The notes under the pieces were generated by a model. The model did no database searches and was not told the origin of the DNA. It saw only the letters and a list, made by a program, of their open reading frames with translations. A DNA stretch of 64,000 nucleotides from Variovorax boronicumulans (GTDB taxonomy: Bacteria; Pseudomonadota; Gammaproteobacteria; Burkholderiales; Burkholderiaceae_C): positions 124,001 to 188,000 of the forward strand of contig NZ_JARXVG010000009.1 in NCBI RefSeq assembly GCF_029892485.1, read 5' to 3'. Of this stretch, positions 38,269-47,180 are shown in pieces. Every line of letters begins with the position of its first letter. Position 1 is the stretch's first letter. The position numbers and the translations under genes were made by a program.

Positions 38269-39171
38269 ATGATTCAGGACTTCAAGGGCAAGACCGCCGT
38301 TCTCACCGGCGCGGGCTCGGGCTTCGGCCTCGAGTGCGCGCGCATCGGCGCCGCACGCGGCATGAACCTCGTGCTGGTCGACGTGCAGCAGGACGCGCTG
38401 GACAAGGCCGCGGCCGAAATGGAAGCCGCCGGCGTGCAGGTGCTGGCCCGCAAGGTTGATGTGTCCGATGCCGCGCAAATGGAGGCGCTGGCCGCCGCCG
38501 TGAAGGAGCGCTTCGGTGCGCCGCATTTCGTGTTCAACAACGCCGGCGTGGGCGCGGGCGGACTGGTGTGGGAGAACACGGTGTCCGACTGGGAATGGGT
38601 GCTGGGCGTGGACCTCTGGGGTGTGATCCATGGCGTGCGCCTGTTCACGCCGATGATGCTCGAAGCCGCCGCCAAAGACCCGGCCTACCGCGGCCACATC
38701 ACCAACACCGCCAGCATGGCGGGCCTGCTCACGCCGCCCAACATGGGCATCTACAACGCCGCCAAGGCCGCGGTCGTGAGCCTCACCGAGACGCTCTATC
38801 AAGACCTGACGCTGGTCACCGACCAGATCGGCGCGAGCCTCTTGTGCCCGTACTTCGTGCCCACCGGCATCACGAGCAGCGAGCGCAACCGCCCGAATGC
38901 GCCCAAGGACACCGAGCTCACCAAGAGCCAGCTGATCGGCCAGGCCATGAGCAACAAGGCGGTGAGCAGCGGCAAAATCACCGCGGCCGAAGTCGCTGCG
39001 AAGGTGTTCGACGCCATCAGCGACAACCAGTTCTACGTGTTCAGCCACCCCAAGGCATTGGGCAATGTGCGCGCCCGCATGGAGAACATCGTGGCGGTCG
39101 TGAACCCGGCCGACCCGTTCCTCGAGCGGCCGGAGATCGGCCAGAAGCTGCGCGAGCAGCTTCGCGCCTAG
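38269..39171 (+). CDS. SDR family oxidoreductase (2)
   Basis: This 300-residue short-chain dehydrogenase has TGAGSGFG for cofactor binding, VDVQQD after the second strand (an acidic residue that favours NAD), NNAG, and YNAAK with Ser in NTASMAG. The ending LDLS-type Rossmann pattern is followed by a longer C-terminal tail. The upstream gap of 112 bp suggests its own promoter. Its stop codon overlaps the stop of the convergent fimbrillin-like gene by four bases (CTAG). Confidence 0.92.
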   Translation: MIQDFKGKTAVLTGAGSGFGLECARIGAARGMNLVLVDVQQDALDKAAAEMEAAGVQVLARKVDVSDAAQMEALAAAVKERFGAPHFVFNNAGVGAGGLVWENTVSDWEWVLGVDLWGVIHGVRLFTPMMLEAAAKDPAYRGHITNTASMAGLLTPPNMGIYNAAKAAVVSLTETLYQDLTLVTDQIGASLLCPYFVPTGITSSERNRPNAPKDTELTKSQLIGQAMSNKAVSSGKITAAEVAAKVFDAISDNQFYVFSHPKALGNVRARMENIVAVVNPADPFLERPEIGQKLREQLRA

Positions 39172-39608
39172 TTGTAGCTGACCGTCACCATCGCGGCCGC
39201 GACGCGGCCCGCGGACGGCCGCTGTTGCGCCGCGATGGACAACGTGCCGCCGTCCAGTCCGATCGCCTGCGCTTGCGCCGAATCGACGTGATGCCGTCGA
39301 CCCCGGGCGTCGGTGAACATGGTGCGCAGGGGCAGGGCGCCGAGCCCATCGACGCGGACGCTGGCGCTGGGCCGGTCCACGTATTGCCGCAAGAAGGAGA
39401 GTTCGGCGACGGGGCCTCCACCGCGTGTGCCGTGGGCCACCGTTGGCGCCGGTGCCGGCACGCGCGCCGCGATGCGCATCTCGTAGGGGGCAGCGACGAT
39501 CTCACCCGTGAAATGAATGGTGCCGTCGGCAGCGTGCGCATCGATCGATGCCATGCAGGTGGACAGCAATGCCAGCGCGGCGAGTCCGCGCGAGTCGTGG
39601 TGCTTCAT
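39168..39608 (-). CDS. Orphan fimbrial-subunit-like secreted protein
   Basis: The product of about 146 residues has a signal peptide (likely cut after AHA, before ADGTIHF) and the type 1 pilin N-terminal pattern GTIHFTGEIV. The C-terminus GRVAAAMVTVSYN resembles the donor-strand end of chaperone-usher subunits. The mature part contains no Cys, whereas classical FimA-like subunits have a conserved disulfide; the first Cys position is occupied by Tyr (APYEM). No usher or chaperone gene is in the window. I chose ATG 39608 because it starts a good signal peptide. Confidence 0.65.
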   Translation of the reverse strand: MKHHDSRGLAALALLSTCMASIDAHAADGTIHFTGEIVAAPYEMRIAARVPAPAPTVAHGTRGGGPVAELSFLRQYVDRPSASVRVDGLGALPLRTMFTDARGRRHHVDSAQAQAIGLDGGTLSIAAQQRPSAGRVAAAMVTVSYN

Positions 39609-39705
39609 CTTGATCCTCTCCCAGAAGAGTACTTCCAGCTGCTGTTTATTGTTGTTCTGATTCGATGAAATCACGTTCCATCTGCGAGCGCAAGCTGCAA
39701 AGCAC

Positions 39706-40629
39706 CTATGCGGCGGCCTGCGATTCGATCCATTGCCAGACGGCGCGGATCGCAGGCTCGTTCTCTCGCCCGCTTGCGGTTGCTAGGAAATAGCTCCCCG
39801 TATCGAGCGCTGGCCCGAAGGGCTGCACCAGGGCGCCGCTGCGCAACTCCTCGGCCGCGAGCGTGAGGCTCAGCAGCGCGACGCCATGGCCCGCCAGCGC
39901 GGCGAGCATTGCGTGCGTCTCGTCCGAAAACGACAGGCCCGCTGCCTTGGCAGACCGGCCGCGCGGCTGCGCGATACCTGCTTCACGAAACCATCGCGAC
40001 CACAACGCCGGCGCGAGCGCCTGCGGCTGCCAGTCGCAGTGGATCAGCTGGTGCTTCGGCAGATCGCCCGCGCGGCGCAGGCCCAGCATCGGGCTGCACA
40101 AGGGCGCATAGCGCTCGGCCATCAGTTCGCCGGCCACCAGCCCCGGCCAGTTGCCGCTGCCCGAGCGCACCGCGATGTCCGCATCGCCGCGCGCCAGGTC
40201 GACCACCGTGTCGCCCGCATGCAGCCGCAACTCGATGCCGGGGCAGGCCTTGCGGAAGGCTGCCATGCGCGGCAGCACCCAGCGCGCCGCGAAGGCCGTG
40301 TTGGTCGTGAGCGTGACCGACCGCGAAGCCGTGGGCCGGCGCAGCCTGTCGACGCCCGCTTCGAGTGCATCGAAGCCCAGGCGCAGGTCGTCGAAGAGCC
40401 GCTGGCCCGCGGGCGTCAGCGCGAGCTGCCGCGTGAGCCGGCGAAACAGCGGCTGGCCCAGTGTGTCTTCGAGCGCGCGCACCTGGTGGCTGATGGCCGA
40501 GGGCGTGACCGAGAGCTCGACCGCCGCGCGCTGGAAGCTCAGGTGCGCGGCCGCCGCCTCGAAGGCCCGCAACGAGAGCAGGGGAGGCAGGCGGCGCGGC
40601 TGGCGAATGGATGAGCCAATCTCTTGCAT
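39706..40629 (-). CDS. LysR family regulator (GcvA-like)
   Basis: This 307-residue regulator starts with an RLPPLLSLRAFEAAAAHLSF helix-turn-helix region typical of GcvA-type LysR proteins (about 12-70) and has a substrate-binding domain of periplasmic-binding fold (about 95-295). It is divergent from the azoreductase-like gene across 117 bp and is a natural candidate to control it. The fimbrillin-like gene lies 97 bp downstream on the same strand. Confidence 0.92.
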   Translation of the reverse strand: MQEIGSSIRQPRRLPPLLSLRAFEAAAAHLSFQRAAVELSVTPSAISHQVRALEDTLGQPLFRRLTRQLALTPAGQRLFDDLRLGFDALEAGVDRLRRPTASRSVTLTTNTAFAARWVLPRMAAFRKACPGIELRLHAGDTVVDLARGDADIAVRSGSGNWPGLVAGELMAERYAPLCSPMLGLRRAGDLPKHQLIHCDWQPQALAPALWSRWFREAGIAQPRGRSAKAAGLSFSDETHAMLAALAGHGVALLSLTLAAEELRSGALVQPFGPALDTGSYFLATASGRENEPAIRAVWQWIESQAAA

Positions 40630-40746
40630 GACGGGAGAAATGATCGTTTGTGAAGACCCACGGCTGTCCATAGATTCAGGGCCTGTGCGGTCATTCTGAC
40701 AGCGCAACACAGCGTAGATCAACTCATCCATCGAAGAACCGACGAC

Positions 40747-41430
40747 ATGACACTCAACCTGCTTCACATCGACGCCAGCGCCCGCCCGGGCATCTCGGGC
40801 TCCGACCCTCACGGCTCGCACACGCGGCGGCTCTCGGCACGCTTCGTCGAACGCTGGCGCAAGGCGCGGCCCGACGACCTCATCGACTACCTCGACGTCG
40901 GCCGGCACGCGCCCGCCTATGTCGACAGCCGCTGGATCCACGCCGCCTTCACCGCGCCGGCCGACCGCGAAGCCTGGATGGCCGACGTGCTCGCCGAAAG
41001 CGACCGCCTCGTCGACCAGCTCGTCGCGGCCGACCTGATCGTGGTCGGACTGCCGATGTACAACTTCAGCGTGCCCGCGCAGTTCAAGGCGTACATCGAC
41101 AACATCGTGCGCGTGGGCCGCACCTTCGGTTTCGACCGCGCGCGCGGCGCGGTGCCGTACTGGCCGATGCTCGCCGACGCCGGCAAGCGCATGGTGCTGC
41201 TGGGCGCGCGCGGCGACCACGGCTACGACCCGGGCGGGCGCATCGCGCACCTGAACCACACGGAGGCTTCGGTGCGCTCGGTGTTCGGCTACATCGGCAT
41301 CACCGATGTGCATGAGGCGGCCGTCGAGTGCGACGAGTTCGGCGGCGAGCAGCTTGTGCAATCGATGCGAAAGGCCGAGGCTGCGGTCGATCGCCTTGCC
41401 GACGAACTCGGCGGTACGACAGCCAGGTAG
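40747..41430 (+). CDS. FMN-dependent NADH-azoreductase/quinone reductase family protein
   Basis: This 227-residue flavodoxin-like protein has the AzoR pattern: LLHIDASAR with a following Ser-rich phosphate loop, PMYNFSVPAQFKAYIDNIVRVGRTF and LGARGDHGYDPGG. Such enzymes reduce quinones and azo compounds by two-electron transfer with NAD(P)H and FMN. The divergent LysR gene suggests induction by an electrophile or quinone. It converges on an AraC regulator gene 51 bp downstream. Confidence 0.9.
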   Translation: MTLNLLHIDASARPGISGSDPHGSHTRRLSARFVERWRKARPDDLIDYLDVGRHAPAYVDSRWIHAAFTAPADREAWMADVLAESDRLVDQLVAADLIVVGLPMYNFSVPAQFKAYIDNIVRVGRTFGFDRARGAVPYWPMLADAGKRMVLLGARGDHGYDPGGRIAHLNHTEASVRSVFGYIGITDVHEAAVECDEFGGEQLVQSMRKAEAAVDRLADELGGTTAR

Positions 41431-41481
41431 ATGATGAAGCCGATCCGGACGCGAGCCTGCGATGCAAACCCCTGGACCGAT

Positions 41482-42360
41482 CTATCCGGCGATGCCGTTC
41501 CGGGCCGAAGCCGGCTGCAGCGCATCGAGCGCGGAGAGCCTGCGGTAATCGCCGGGCATCACCGCATAGGTGCCAAGGAAGGTCTTGTGCAGGTGGCTCT
41601 GGTCGGCGAAGCCGGCCGCATGCGCTGCATAGGTCACGCGCGAGCCACCCGCGATCAGGTCGCGTGCGTATTCGATGCGGTGGCCGACCAGCATCTCGTG
41701 CGGCGTGAATCCCAGCGCGCCCCGAAAACGCCGCTGCAGGTGCACCGGATGCAGGCCCGCGGCCTCGGCAAGGCTGTCGAGCGTCATGCGTTGCTGGAAG
41801 CCGGAGGCGATGAGCTCATAGAGCCGGTTCATGCGCGCATCGCCGCTGTCGATTGCGCGCGGGGGAGGGGGCTGCAGGGGAATCCACTGCGCGAGGCGCT
41901 GGCGCAGCAGGGCGCGACCGGCGGCCACATCTTCTTCGTTGCCGATGCGCGAGGATTCGTGCAGCAGCCGGTGGCACTGGAGGAATTCAAGCGCGGCCGA
42001 GGGATCGAGAAAAACAGCGATGCCCGAAGCGTCTTCCACGCGGGCCGGGGAGAAGCTTGCGTTGGCCGCGCTGATGCAGCGGGCGACGGCGGAGCTGCAA
42101 TACATCGCGTCTTCGCGCCATGGCGCGCTGCGCGCCTGCACAGAATGCCAGACCTGCGGCGCAATGCGCACAAGCGTGCCCGGTGGCACGACCGTCACGC
42201 CGTTGCCGCTGCGCACATGCAATTCGGTGTCGGACACCGAGAGCGTGAATCCGACGTGCCGATGCGGCCGGATCTCGCGATGCAGCAGCCGGTTGGCGGT
42301 GAACTGAAGACCGGCGAGGTCGACGTCTCGCCAATAGCGAGTGGCGGCCAGGATTTCCAT
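41482..42360 (-). CDS. AraC family transcriptional regulator with cupin-like N-terminus
   Basis: This 292-residue protein has an N-terminal sensor domain (about 10-100, with HREIRPHRHVGFTLSV and VVPPGTLVRIAPQVWHS, a cupin-like pattern) and a C-terminal AraC DNA-binding domain (about 190-280, with LDSLAEAAGLHPVHLQRRF and HAAGFADQSHLHKTF). I chose ATG 42360; longer frames add a basic tail without motif. Its target is not obvious: the divergent neighbour is a LuxR gene. Confidence 0.9.
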   Translation of the reverse strand: MEILAATRYWRDVDLAGLQFTANRLLHREIRPHRHVGFTLSVSDTELHVRSGNGVTVVPPGTLVRIAPQVWHSVQARSAPWREDAMYCSSAVARCISAANASFSPARVEDASGIAVFLDPSAALEFLQCHRLLHESSRIGNEEDVAAGRALLRQRLAQWIPLQPPPPRAIDSGDARMNRLYELIASGFQQRMTLDSLAEAAGLHPVHLQRRFRGALGFTPHEMLVGHRIEYARDLIAGGSRVTYAAHAAGFADQSHLHKTFLGTYAVMPGDYRRLSALDALQPASARNGIAG

Positions 42361-42447
42361 CGGACGCGGGACTCCTCGATGTTGTCGTTCTGCTGAGGGA
42401 ACGCGCGCAGCATGCCAGCGCAACCTGCGGCTGTGAAGCACTCATTT

Positions 42448-42467
42448 CACGTGCATTGATGCACGTG
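42448..42467. promoter_or_regulatory. 20-bp perfect palindrome, tra/lux-box-like
   Basis: CACGTGCATTGATGCACGTG has 9-bp arms around TG. The core GTGCA-N4-TGCAC has the same half-sites and spacing as the TraR tra box (ATGTGCAGATCTGCACAT). It lies 186 bp before the LuxR start and 87 bp before the AraC start, in the 293-bp divergent gap. Apart from this site I see nothing definite in the gap. Confidence 0.6.
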
Positions 42468-42653
42468 CCGCATCGGTCATGCGAAGGTATTCATTGCCGT
42501 GCAGGATGCGATGCCGCGGCCCGCGCTCACTGGCGCAGACCCCACAAGCGGCTGTCGGAAGTTAAGAATCTACAAGGCGGCACCCGCACCCTTTGGTACT
42601 TTGCCCTCACGCTGCGGCGTCTGCAGGCACGCGGCATTTCAAACAGGCATTCC

Positions 42654-43619
42654 ATGATTCTCGATACCTTGTTGCAACGCGTCGCGGCGTCATCGCTGTC
42701 GCACGCGCGGGATCACGACACCGACGCGGCCGCGCCTTTGGGCGACCCGCCCGCGCTGCCGGCCGGCGGCCCGTTTCCGCAGCTCTACGCGGAAGATCAG
42801 CTGTACCTGCCGCCATCGGCGGACCGGCGTGCGGAGGGTGCGCCGAGCATCGTCGGCGAGCTGCTGGACGCCGGCAGCCCGGAGGAGCGCCGCCGTCTCG
42901 TCCAGGGGATGCTGAACGCCCTGGGCTTCGACTGGCTCGGCTACGGAACCATCGCCTTCCTGCGCGGGCGCTGGTGGCCGCTGAGCTTCTTCACCGCGCA
43001 CGCAAACCCCGAATGGGTGCAGCGCTACTTCTCGCACCGCCTCTACGAGATGGACCCGCGCCAGCAGGGCGTGCCGGCGTCCAGCCTGCCGATGGTGTGG
43101 GATGTGGAGCAGGTCGAGTCGTCGCCGCTGCCCACAGCAGCCACCACGGCGAGCGAGGACGCGGCGGGCCGGCGGCAACGCTTTGTCGACGACCTGCACG
43201 CGAGCGGCATCCGCAGCGGGTTGATCTTTCGCCTGGCTTCGCCCACGCACGTGAACCAGTCCACCGTCATCAGCCTGCAATCGAGTGAGCGGGGCCGCCG
43301 CTGGATCACCGACGACGTGGTCGGACAGGCCTTGACCCTGGGCCTGAGCCTGCATGAATACCTGTCGCGTCATTCGCGCATGCCGGGCGAGACCGGCGGG
43401 CCGCGCATGGAGATCTCGACGACGCAGCAGCACATCCTGCAGCACCTGCTGCAGGGCCGCAGCGACAAGGAAATCGCCAACCGGCTCGACCTGTCGGCCC
43501 ATACCGTGGACTACCACATGCGGCAACTGCGCCGACGCTTCGCGGCGCGCAACCGGGTGCAGCTGGTGAACGCAGTGCAGCAAGGCGACAGCGACTTCGG
43601 CGTGCTGCGCGAGATATAG
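42654..43619 (+). CDS. LuxR-family regulator with autoinducer-binding domain (LuxR solo)
   Basis: The 321-residue protein has an N-terminal autoinducer-binding domain (about 70-235) and a GerE-type helix-turn-helix (about 257-312). Residues that contact acyl-homoserine lactone in TraR (W57, Y61, D70, P71, W85) match W121, Y125, D134, P135 and W149 with identical spacing. No luxI-like synthase gene is in the window, so it is locally an orphan. ATG 42654 was chosen because upstream in-frame starts add about 66 residues without recognisable domain. A thioesterase gene follows by 95 bp. Confidence 0.9.
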   Translation: MILDTLLQRVAASSLSHARDHDTDAAAPLGDPPALPAGGPFPQLYAEDQLYLPPSADRRAEGAPSIVGELLDAGSPEERRRLVQGMLNALGFDWLGYGTIAFLRGRWWPLSFFTAHANPEWVQRYFSHRLYEMDPRQQGVPASSLPMVWDVEQVESSPLPTAATTASEDAAGRRQRFVDDLHASGIRSGLIFRLASPTHVNQSTVISLQSSERGRRWITDDVVGQALTLGLSLHEYLSRHSRMPGETGGPRMEISTTQQHILQHLLQGRSDKEIANRLDLSAHTVDYHMRQLRRRFAARNRVQLVNAVQQGDSDFGVLREI

Positions 43620-43714
43620 CGGGCATCGGCGCGGGCCGCCTGCTGACACCACGCTGTCAGGAGCGTCGGCCCAAGATCTGGCTGTCTGCCTGCCTTGCAG
43701 TGCGAAGGATCATG

Positions 43715-44152
43715 ATGGCCTCGGACCCGTTGATGCAGCGTTTCCCCAGTTCCGCAACCGCCCGGTTGTTCGGGCAGCGCATCCTTGAATTCGACACCAC
43801 GAAGGGCTGGGTACGGATGAGCTTCGTCGCGACCGAAGACTTCCTGAATCCCGCGGGCTCTGTGCAGGGCGGCATCCTCGGCGCGATGCTCGACGACACC
43901 ATGGGGCCTGCGCTGTGGCTCATGAACGGCGCGGGCGCGTTCTCGGCCACGATCGATCTCAACGTGTCGTTTCTGGCGGCTGCTTCACCCGGGCTCTTGT
44001 ACGCGGAGGGCAGGGTCGTGCAGCTTGGCAAGACCATCTCGTTCCTGGAAGCGCATCTGAGCGATGCGCAAGGGCGGATGGTGGCGCGTTCGACGGCGAG
44101 TGCGCGAATGATCCGGCCGCTGGCCGCGGAGCCTTCGCTCACGCCGCCTTGA
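43715..44152 (+). CDS. PaaI-type hotdog thioesterase (2)
   Basis: The protein of about 145 residues has the PaaI-like hotdog pattern: FLNPAGSVQGGILGAMLDDTMGPAL (turn and central helix) and ATIDLNVSFL. It should hydrolyse an acyl-CoA thioester. Of the two adjacent ATGs (43712 and 43715) the second has AAGGA at a spacing of five bases. It converges on the MFS gene, with 29 bp between stops and no terminator hairpin seen. Confidence 0.87.
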   Translation: MASDPLMQRFPSSATARLFGQRILEFDTTKGWVRMSFVATEDFLNPAGSVQGGILGAMLDDTMGPALWLMNGAGAFSATIDLNVSFLAAASPGLLYAEGRVVQLGKTISFLEAHLSDAQGRMVARSTASARMIRPLAAEPSLTPP

Positions 44153-44181
44153 TGTGCGGCAGCGCCAGGAAGCGCGAGAAC

Positions 44182-45372
44182 TCAGGCCCGTACCGAGGCG
44201 CAATCGGCCACGGGCCGGCCGGTTTCGCGCCGGTCGAGCGAGCGGCTCCAGAACGCGATGGCCAGGCCCACGAGCGTGAGCAGTGCGGCCACCCAGCCCA
44301 GTGCGCGCAGGCCGGGCCCGTGGTCGATCACCATGCCGCCGACCCACGCACCGAGTGCGTTGCCGAGATTGAAGGCTGCGATGTTGAGGCTCGACGCGAG
44401 GTTCTGGCCGGCGCCCGAGGCCTTCTCCAGCACCCGCAGCTGCATCGGCGCCACGGTCGCGAACGAGGCCACGCCGAGCAGCCCGACGAAGACCACCGCG
44501 GTGAACGGCGTGCCGATGGTGAACTGCATCGCGCCGAGCACGATGGCCAGCGCCACCAGCGTGCCGAGCACGGCCGCCATCGGCGCGCGATCGGCCAGCT
44601 TGCCGCCGAGGATGTTGCCGACGGCCAGGCCGCCGCCGAACACCAGCAGGATCGGCGACACGGCCGATTCCGAGAGCCCGGTGATCTGCGTCAGCAGCGG
44701 CTGGATGTAGGTGAACACCACGAACACGCCGGCAAAGCCCAGCACCGTCATCGCCAGGCCCAGCAGCACCTGCGGGCGGGCCAGCACGGCCAGCTCTTCG
44801 CGCAGCGGTGCGGGCCTGGTTTCGCCCTTCACGCGGGGCACGAACACGGCGAGCACGACGAGGGCCAGCACGCCGATCAGCGTCACCGCCCAGAAGGCCG
44901 AGCGCCAGCCGAACTGCAGGCCCAGCCAGGCGCCGGCCGGCACGCCCAGCAGCGTGGCGGCGGTGAGGCCGGTGAACATGATCGCGATGGCCGAGGCGCG
45001 GCGCTCGGGCGCGACGAGCCCGGTGGCCACCACCGAGCCGACGCCGAAGAAGGTGCCGTGCGCGAGCGAGGTGACGACGCGCGCAGCCATCAGCATCTCG
45101 TAGTTGGGCGCCAGCGCACAGGCCAGGTTGCCGAGCGTGAAGATCGCCATCAGCGCGAGCAGCACGGTCTTGCGCGGAAGCTTCCGGGTGGCGATGGTGA
45201 GCACGGGCGCGCCGACCGCAACGCCGAGCGCGTAGCCCGAAATCAGCAGGCCGGCCATGGTGATGGAGACATGAAGGTCCGTCGACACCTGCATCAGCAG
45301 GCCCATGATGACGAACTCGGTGGTGCCGATCCCGAAGGCACCGGCGGTGAGGGCAAGTAGAGCGATTGGCAT
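44182..45372 (-). CDS. MFS transporter, DHA1 family (AraJ/YdhP-like)
   Basis: This 396-residue protein has twelve predicted membrane segments. The first helix carries GAFGIGTTEFVIMGLLMQV, a sequence pattern of AraJ/YdhP/sugar-efflux-type drug:H+ antiporters, and the loop between helices 2 and 3 has the expected basic residues (ATRKLPRKT). Likely role is proton-coupled efflux of a small molecule. It is divergent from a LysR gene with an inverted repeat between them. Confidence 0.92.
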   Translation of the reverse strand: MPIALLALTAGAFGIGTTEFVIMGLLMQVSTDLHVSITMAGLLISGYALGVAVGAPVLTIATRKLPRKTVLLALMAIFTLGNLACALAPNYEMLMAARVVTSLAHGTFFGVGSVVATGLVAPERRASAIAIMFTGLTAATLLGVPAGAWLGLQFGWRSAFWAVTLIGVLALVVLAVFVPRVKGETRPAPLREELAVLARPQVLLGLAMTVLGFAGVFVVFTYIQPLLTQITGLSESAVSPILLVFGGGLAVGNILGGKLADRAPMAAVLGTLVALAIVLGAMQFTIGTPFTAVVFVGLLGVASFATVAPMQLRVLEKASGAGQNLASSLNIAAFNLGNALGAWVGGMVIDHGPGLRALGWVAALLTLVGLAIAFWSRSLDRRETGRPVADCASVRA

Positions 45373-45433
45373 GATGCCCTGTACTGTGCGGACATTCGCA
45401 GCCTGTGACTAGAATGCCGCCGCTACATGCAGT

Positions 45434-45450
45434 TGTGATTTGAAGTCACA
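45434..45450. promoter_or_regulatory. Inverted repeat between MFS and LysR genes
   Basis: TGTGA, 7 bp and TCACA form a perfect inverted repeat (45434-45450), 14 bp before the LysR start. It fits a T-N11-A LysR-box geometry and could be the autoregulatory site that also controls the divergent MFS gene. A TAGAAT -10-like box lies upstream at about 45411-45416. Confidence 0.45.
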
Positions 45451-45464
45451 GAAATAGGAAATCC

Positions 45465-46427
45465 ATGCCGCGCATCGACGTCAACCGCTCCGGTGAAATG
45501 GAAGCCTTCGTGCAGGTGGTCGAATCCGGCGGTTTCTCCGCGGCGGCGCGCCTCCTGGACATGACGCCTTCTGCCATCAGCAAGCTGGTGGCGCGGCTCG
45601 AACTGCGGCTGGGCATCCAGCTCGTGCATCGCTCAACCCGAAAGCTGCAGCTCACGCCCGAAGGTCTGCATTTCTACGAGCGCAGCACGCGCGTGCTGGC
45701 CGACATGGACGAAGCCGAGCGCTGCGCCGCCGCCGGTGCGGCGCCGCGCGGGCGGGTGAGCATCAACGCCAGCGTGTCGTTCGGCCATCACATGCTGGTT
45801 CCGCTGGTGCCGCGCTTGCTCGAGATGCATCCGCAAATCACGTTGGACATCGCGCTCACCGACCGCATCGTCGACCTGATGGACGAGCGCGCGGACATCG
45901 CGATCCGCTGGGGCCAGCTGCCATCGTCCGAACTGGTGGCGCGGCGCCTGGGTGAAACGAGCCAGGCCATCGTGGCCTCGCCCGGTTACTTGGCGAAGTA
46001 CGGCACGCCGCGCACGCCGCAGGAACTGGAGGCGCACAACCGGCTCGGGTGGACCTTCCGGCGCAACACGCCCGACTGGCCGTTGCGCGTGGACGGCCGG
46101 ACGATCGCGATGCCGGTGGCCGGCCCGGTGCGCGCAAGCGACGGAGAGACGCTGCGGCAACTGGCCATCGCGGGCGCGGGCGTGGCGCGGCTGTCGCTGT
46201 ATCACATCCAGCACGACATCGATGCCGGACGGCTGGTGCCGGTGCTCGAGGAGTTCAACCCGGGCGAGATCGAGCCGATCCACGCGGTGTACATCGGCAA
46301 GGCCGGCACGCTGCCCGCGCGGGTGCGTGCGGTGCTCGACTTCCTGGTGGCGTGCTCGGGCGTGGGAGACGGGCGCTACACGCGCAAGCGAACGGCGCCG
46401 ATGCCGGCGAACTCGGCCGTCACCTGA
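45465..46427 (+). CDS. LysR family regulator (AaeR/DmlR-like subgroup)
   Basis: The 320-residue regulator begins with a winged helix (about 1-65, GGFSAAARLLDMTPSAISKLVARLE) followed by an effector domain containing RGRVSINASVSFGHHMLVP. It is divergent from an MFS efflux gene and probably regulates it. Its 3' end overlaps the convergent hydratase gene by 52 bp; both frames look genuine by homology up to their ends. Confidence 0.92.
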   Translation: MPRIDVNRSGEMEAFVQVVESGGFSAAARLLDMTPSAISKLVARLELRLGIQLVHRSTRKLQLTPEGLHFYERSTRVLADMDEAERCAAAGAAPRGRVSINASVSFGHHMLVPLVPRLLEMHPQITLDIALTDRIVDLMDERADIAIRWGQLPSSELVARRLGETSQAIVASPGYLAKYGTPRTPQELEAHNRLGWTFRRNTPDWPLRVDGRTIAMPVAGPVRASDGETLRQLAIAGAGVARLSLYHIQHDIDAGRLVPVLEEFNPGEIEPIHAVYIGKAGTLPARVRAVLDFLVACSGVGDGRYTRKRTAPMPANSAVT

Positions 46428-47149
46428 TCGCCGCGGCGGCAGGGCAGCACGCCGACCCAGGAGCCGGTGGTGACGACTGTGCCGGCGCGCGCGGTCTGGC
46501 CATGGCGTGTGATGTGGCGCAGCCAGATCGGCAAAAGCCACGCCGGGTCCGCGAGCGGATGGGTGCCTTCGCGAACGACGACTTCGCCGTCGCCGATGCG
46601 CGTTTCGCAGCGTTGCGAGGCCCAGTCGATGGCGACGTAGGGTTGCCATTCGCCGAGCACGAGCGCGCCGTGCACTTGCGAGTCGGCAAGGCGAAGCAGG
46701 GCGGGCGTGGAAGCCAGGTCTTGCCAGCGCGAATCGACGATCTCGATGGAGACGGCCATCGCGTCGATGAGCGCAGCCGCGTTGTCGTGGTCCAGCTTCG
46801 CGGCTTGTTCGGGCGTCACGTCCTGGCCGAGCCGCAGCGCGACCTCCGATTCGATGCCGGGCGTGTGGAACACCAGGTCGTCGAAATTCGCCGGGCTCTG
46901 ACGCACGCCAGAAGGGGGAAGCGGTGCGTGCGTGAGCGTCACGCTGCGCGAGCCGCCGCCGGATTTCCAGTGGCCTGCAACGGCGCCGTCGTCACCGAAC
47001 CAGTCGAGTGCCGCGGCCACGGCGTCCTGCACTTCGTAAGCCTGGCCGGCGTCCTGCAACGCATCGGTCCAGGGGGCGGCGTCGAGGGTGCGGTTGCTGC
47101 GGCGTGCGGCGATCAGGGCATCGGCGAGGGCGGTCATGGATGGGTTCAT
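46376..47149 (-). CDS. 2-keto-4-pentenoate hydratase-like protein (FAH superfamily)
   Basis: This 257-residue protein resembles MhpD/2-oxopent-4-enoate hydratases: an N-terminal helical part, then GIESEVALRLGQDV (metal-site ExE-like region), SIEIVDSRW, and a late GTVVTTGSWVGVLPC. The group hydrates 2-keto-enoic acids or decarboxylates related keto acids. It lies 31 bp downstream of the Bug binding-protein gene and is the last gene of the leftward arm of the GntR divergon. Its 3' end overlaps the LysR gene on the other strand. Confidence 0.82.
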   Translation of the reverse strand: MNPSMTALADALIAARRSNRTLDAAPWTDALQDAGQAYEVQDAVAAALDWFGDDGAVAGHWKSGGGSRSVTLTHAPLPPSGVRQSPANFDDLVFHTPGIESEVALRLGQDVTPEQAAKLDHDNAAALIDAMAVSIEIVDSRWQDLASTPALLRLADSQVHGALVLGEWQPYVAIDWASQRCETRIGDGEVVVREGTHPLADPAWLLPIWLRHITRHGQTARAGTVVTTGSWVGVLPCRRGDQVTAEFAGIGAVRLRV

Positions 47150-47180
47150 CCGGCGATTCTGTCAGTTGCGAGGCGGCACA

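Noticed and set aside
42654-44152. Quorum-sensing pair with a LuxI synthase
   Set aside because: The gene after LuxR is a hotdog thioesterase, not an AHL synthase, and no LuxI-like protein is encoded elsewhere in the window.
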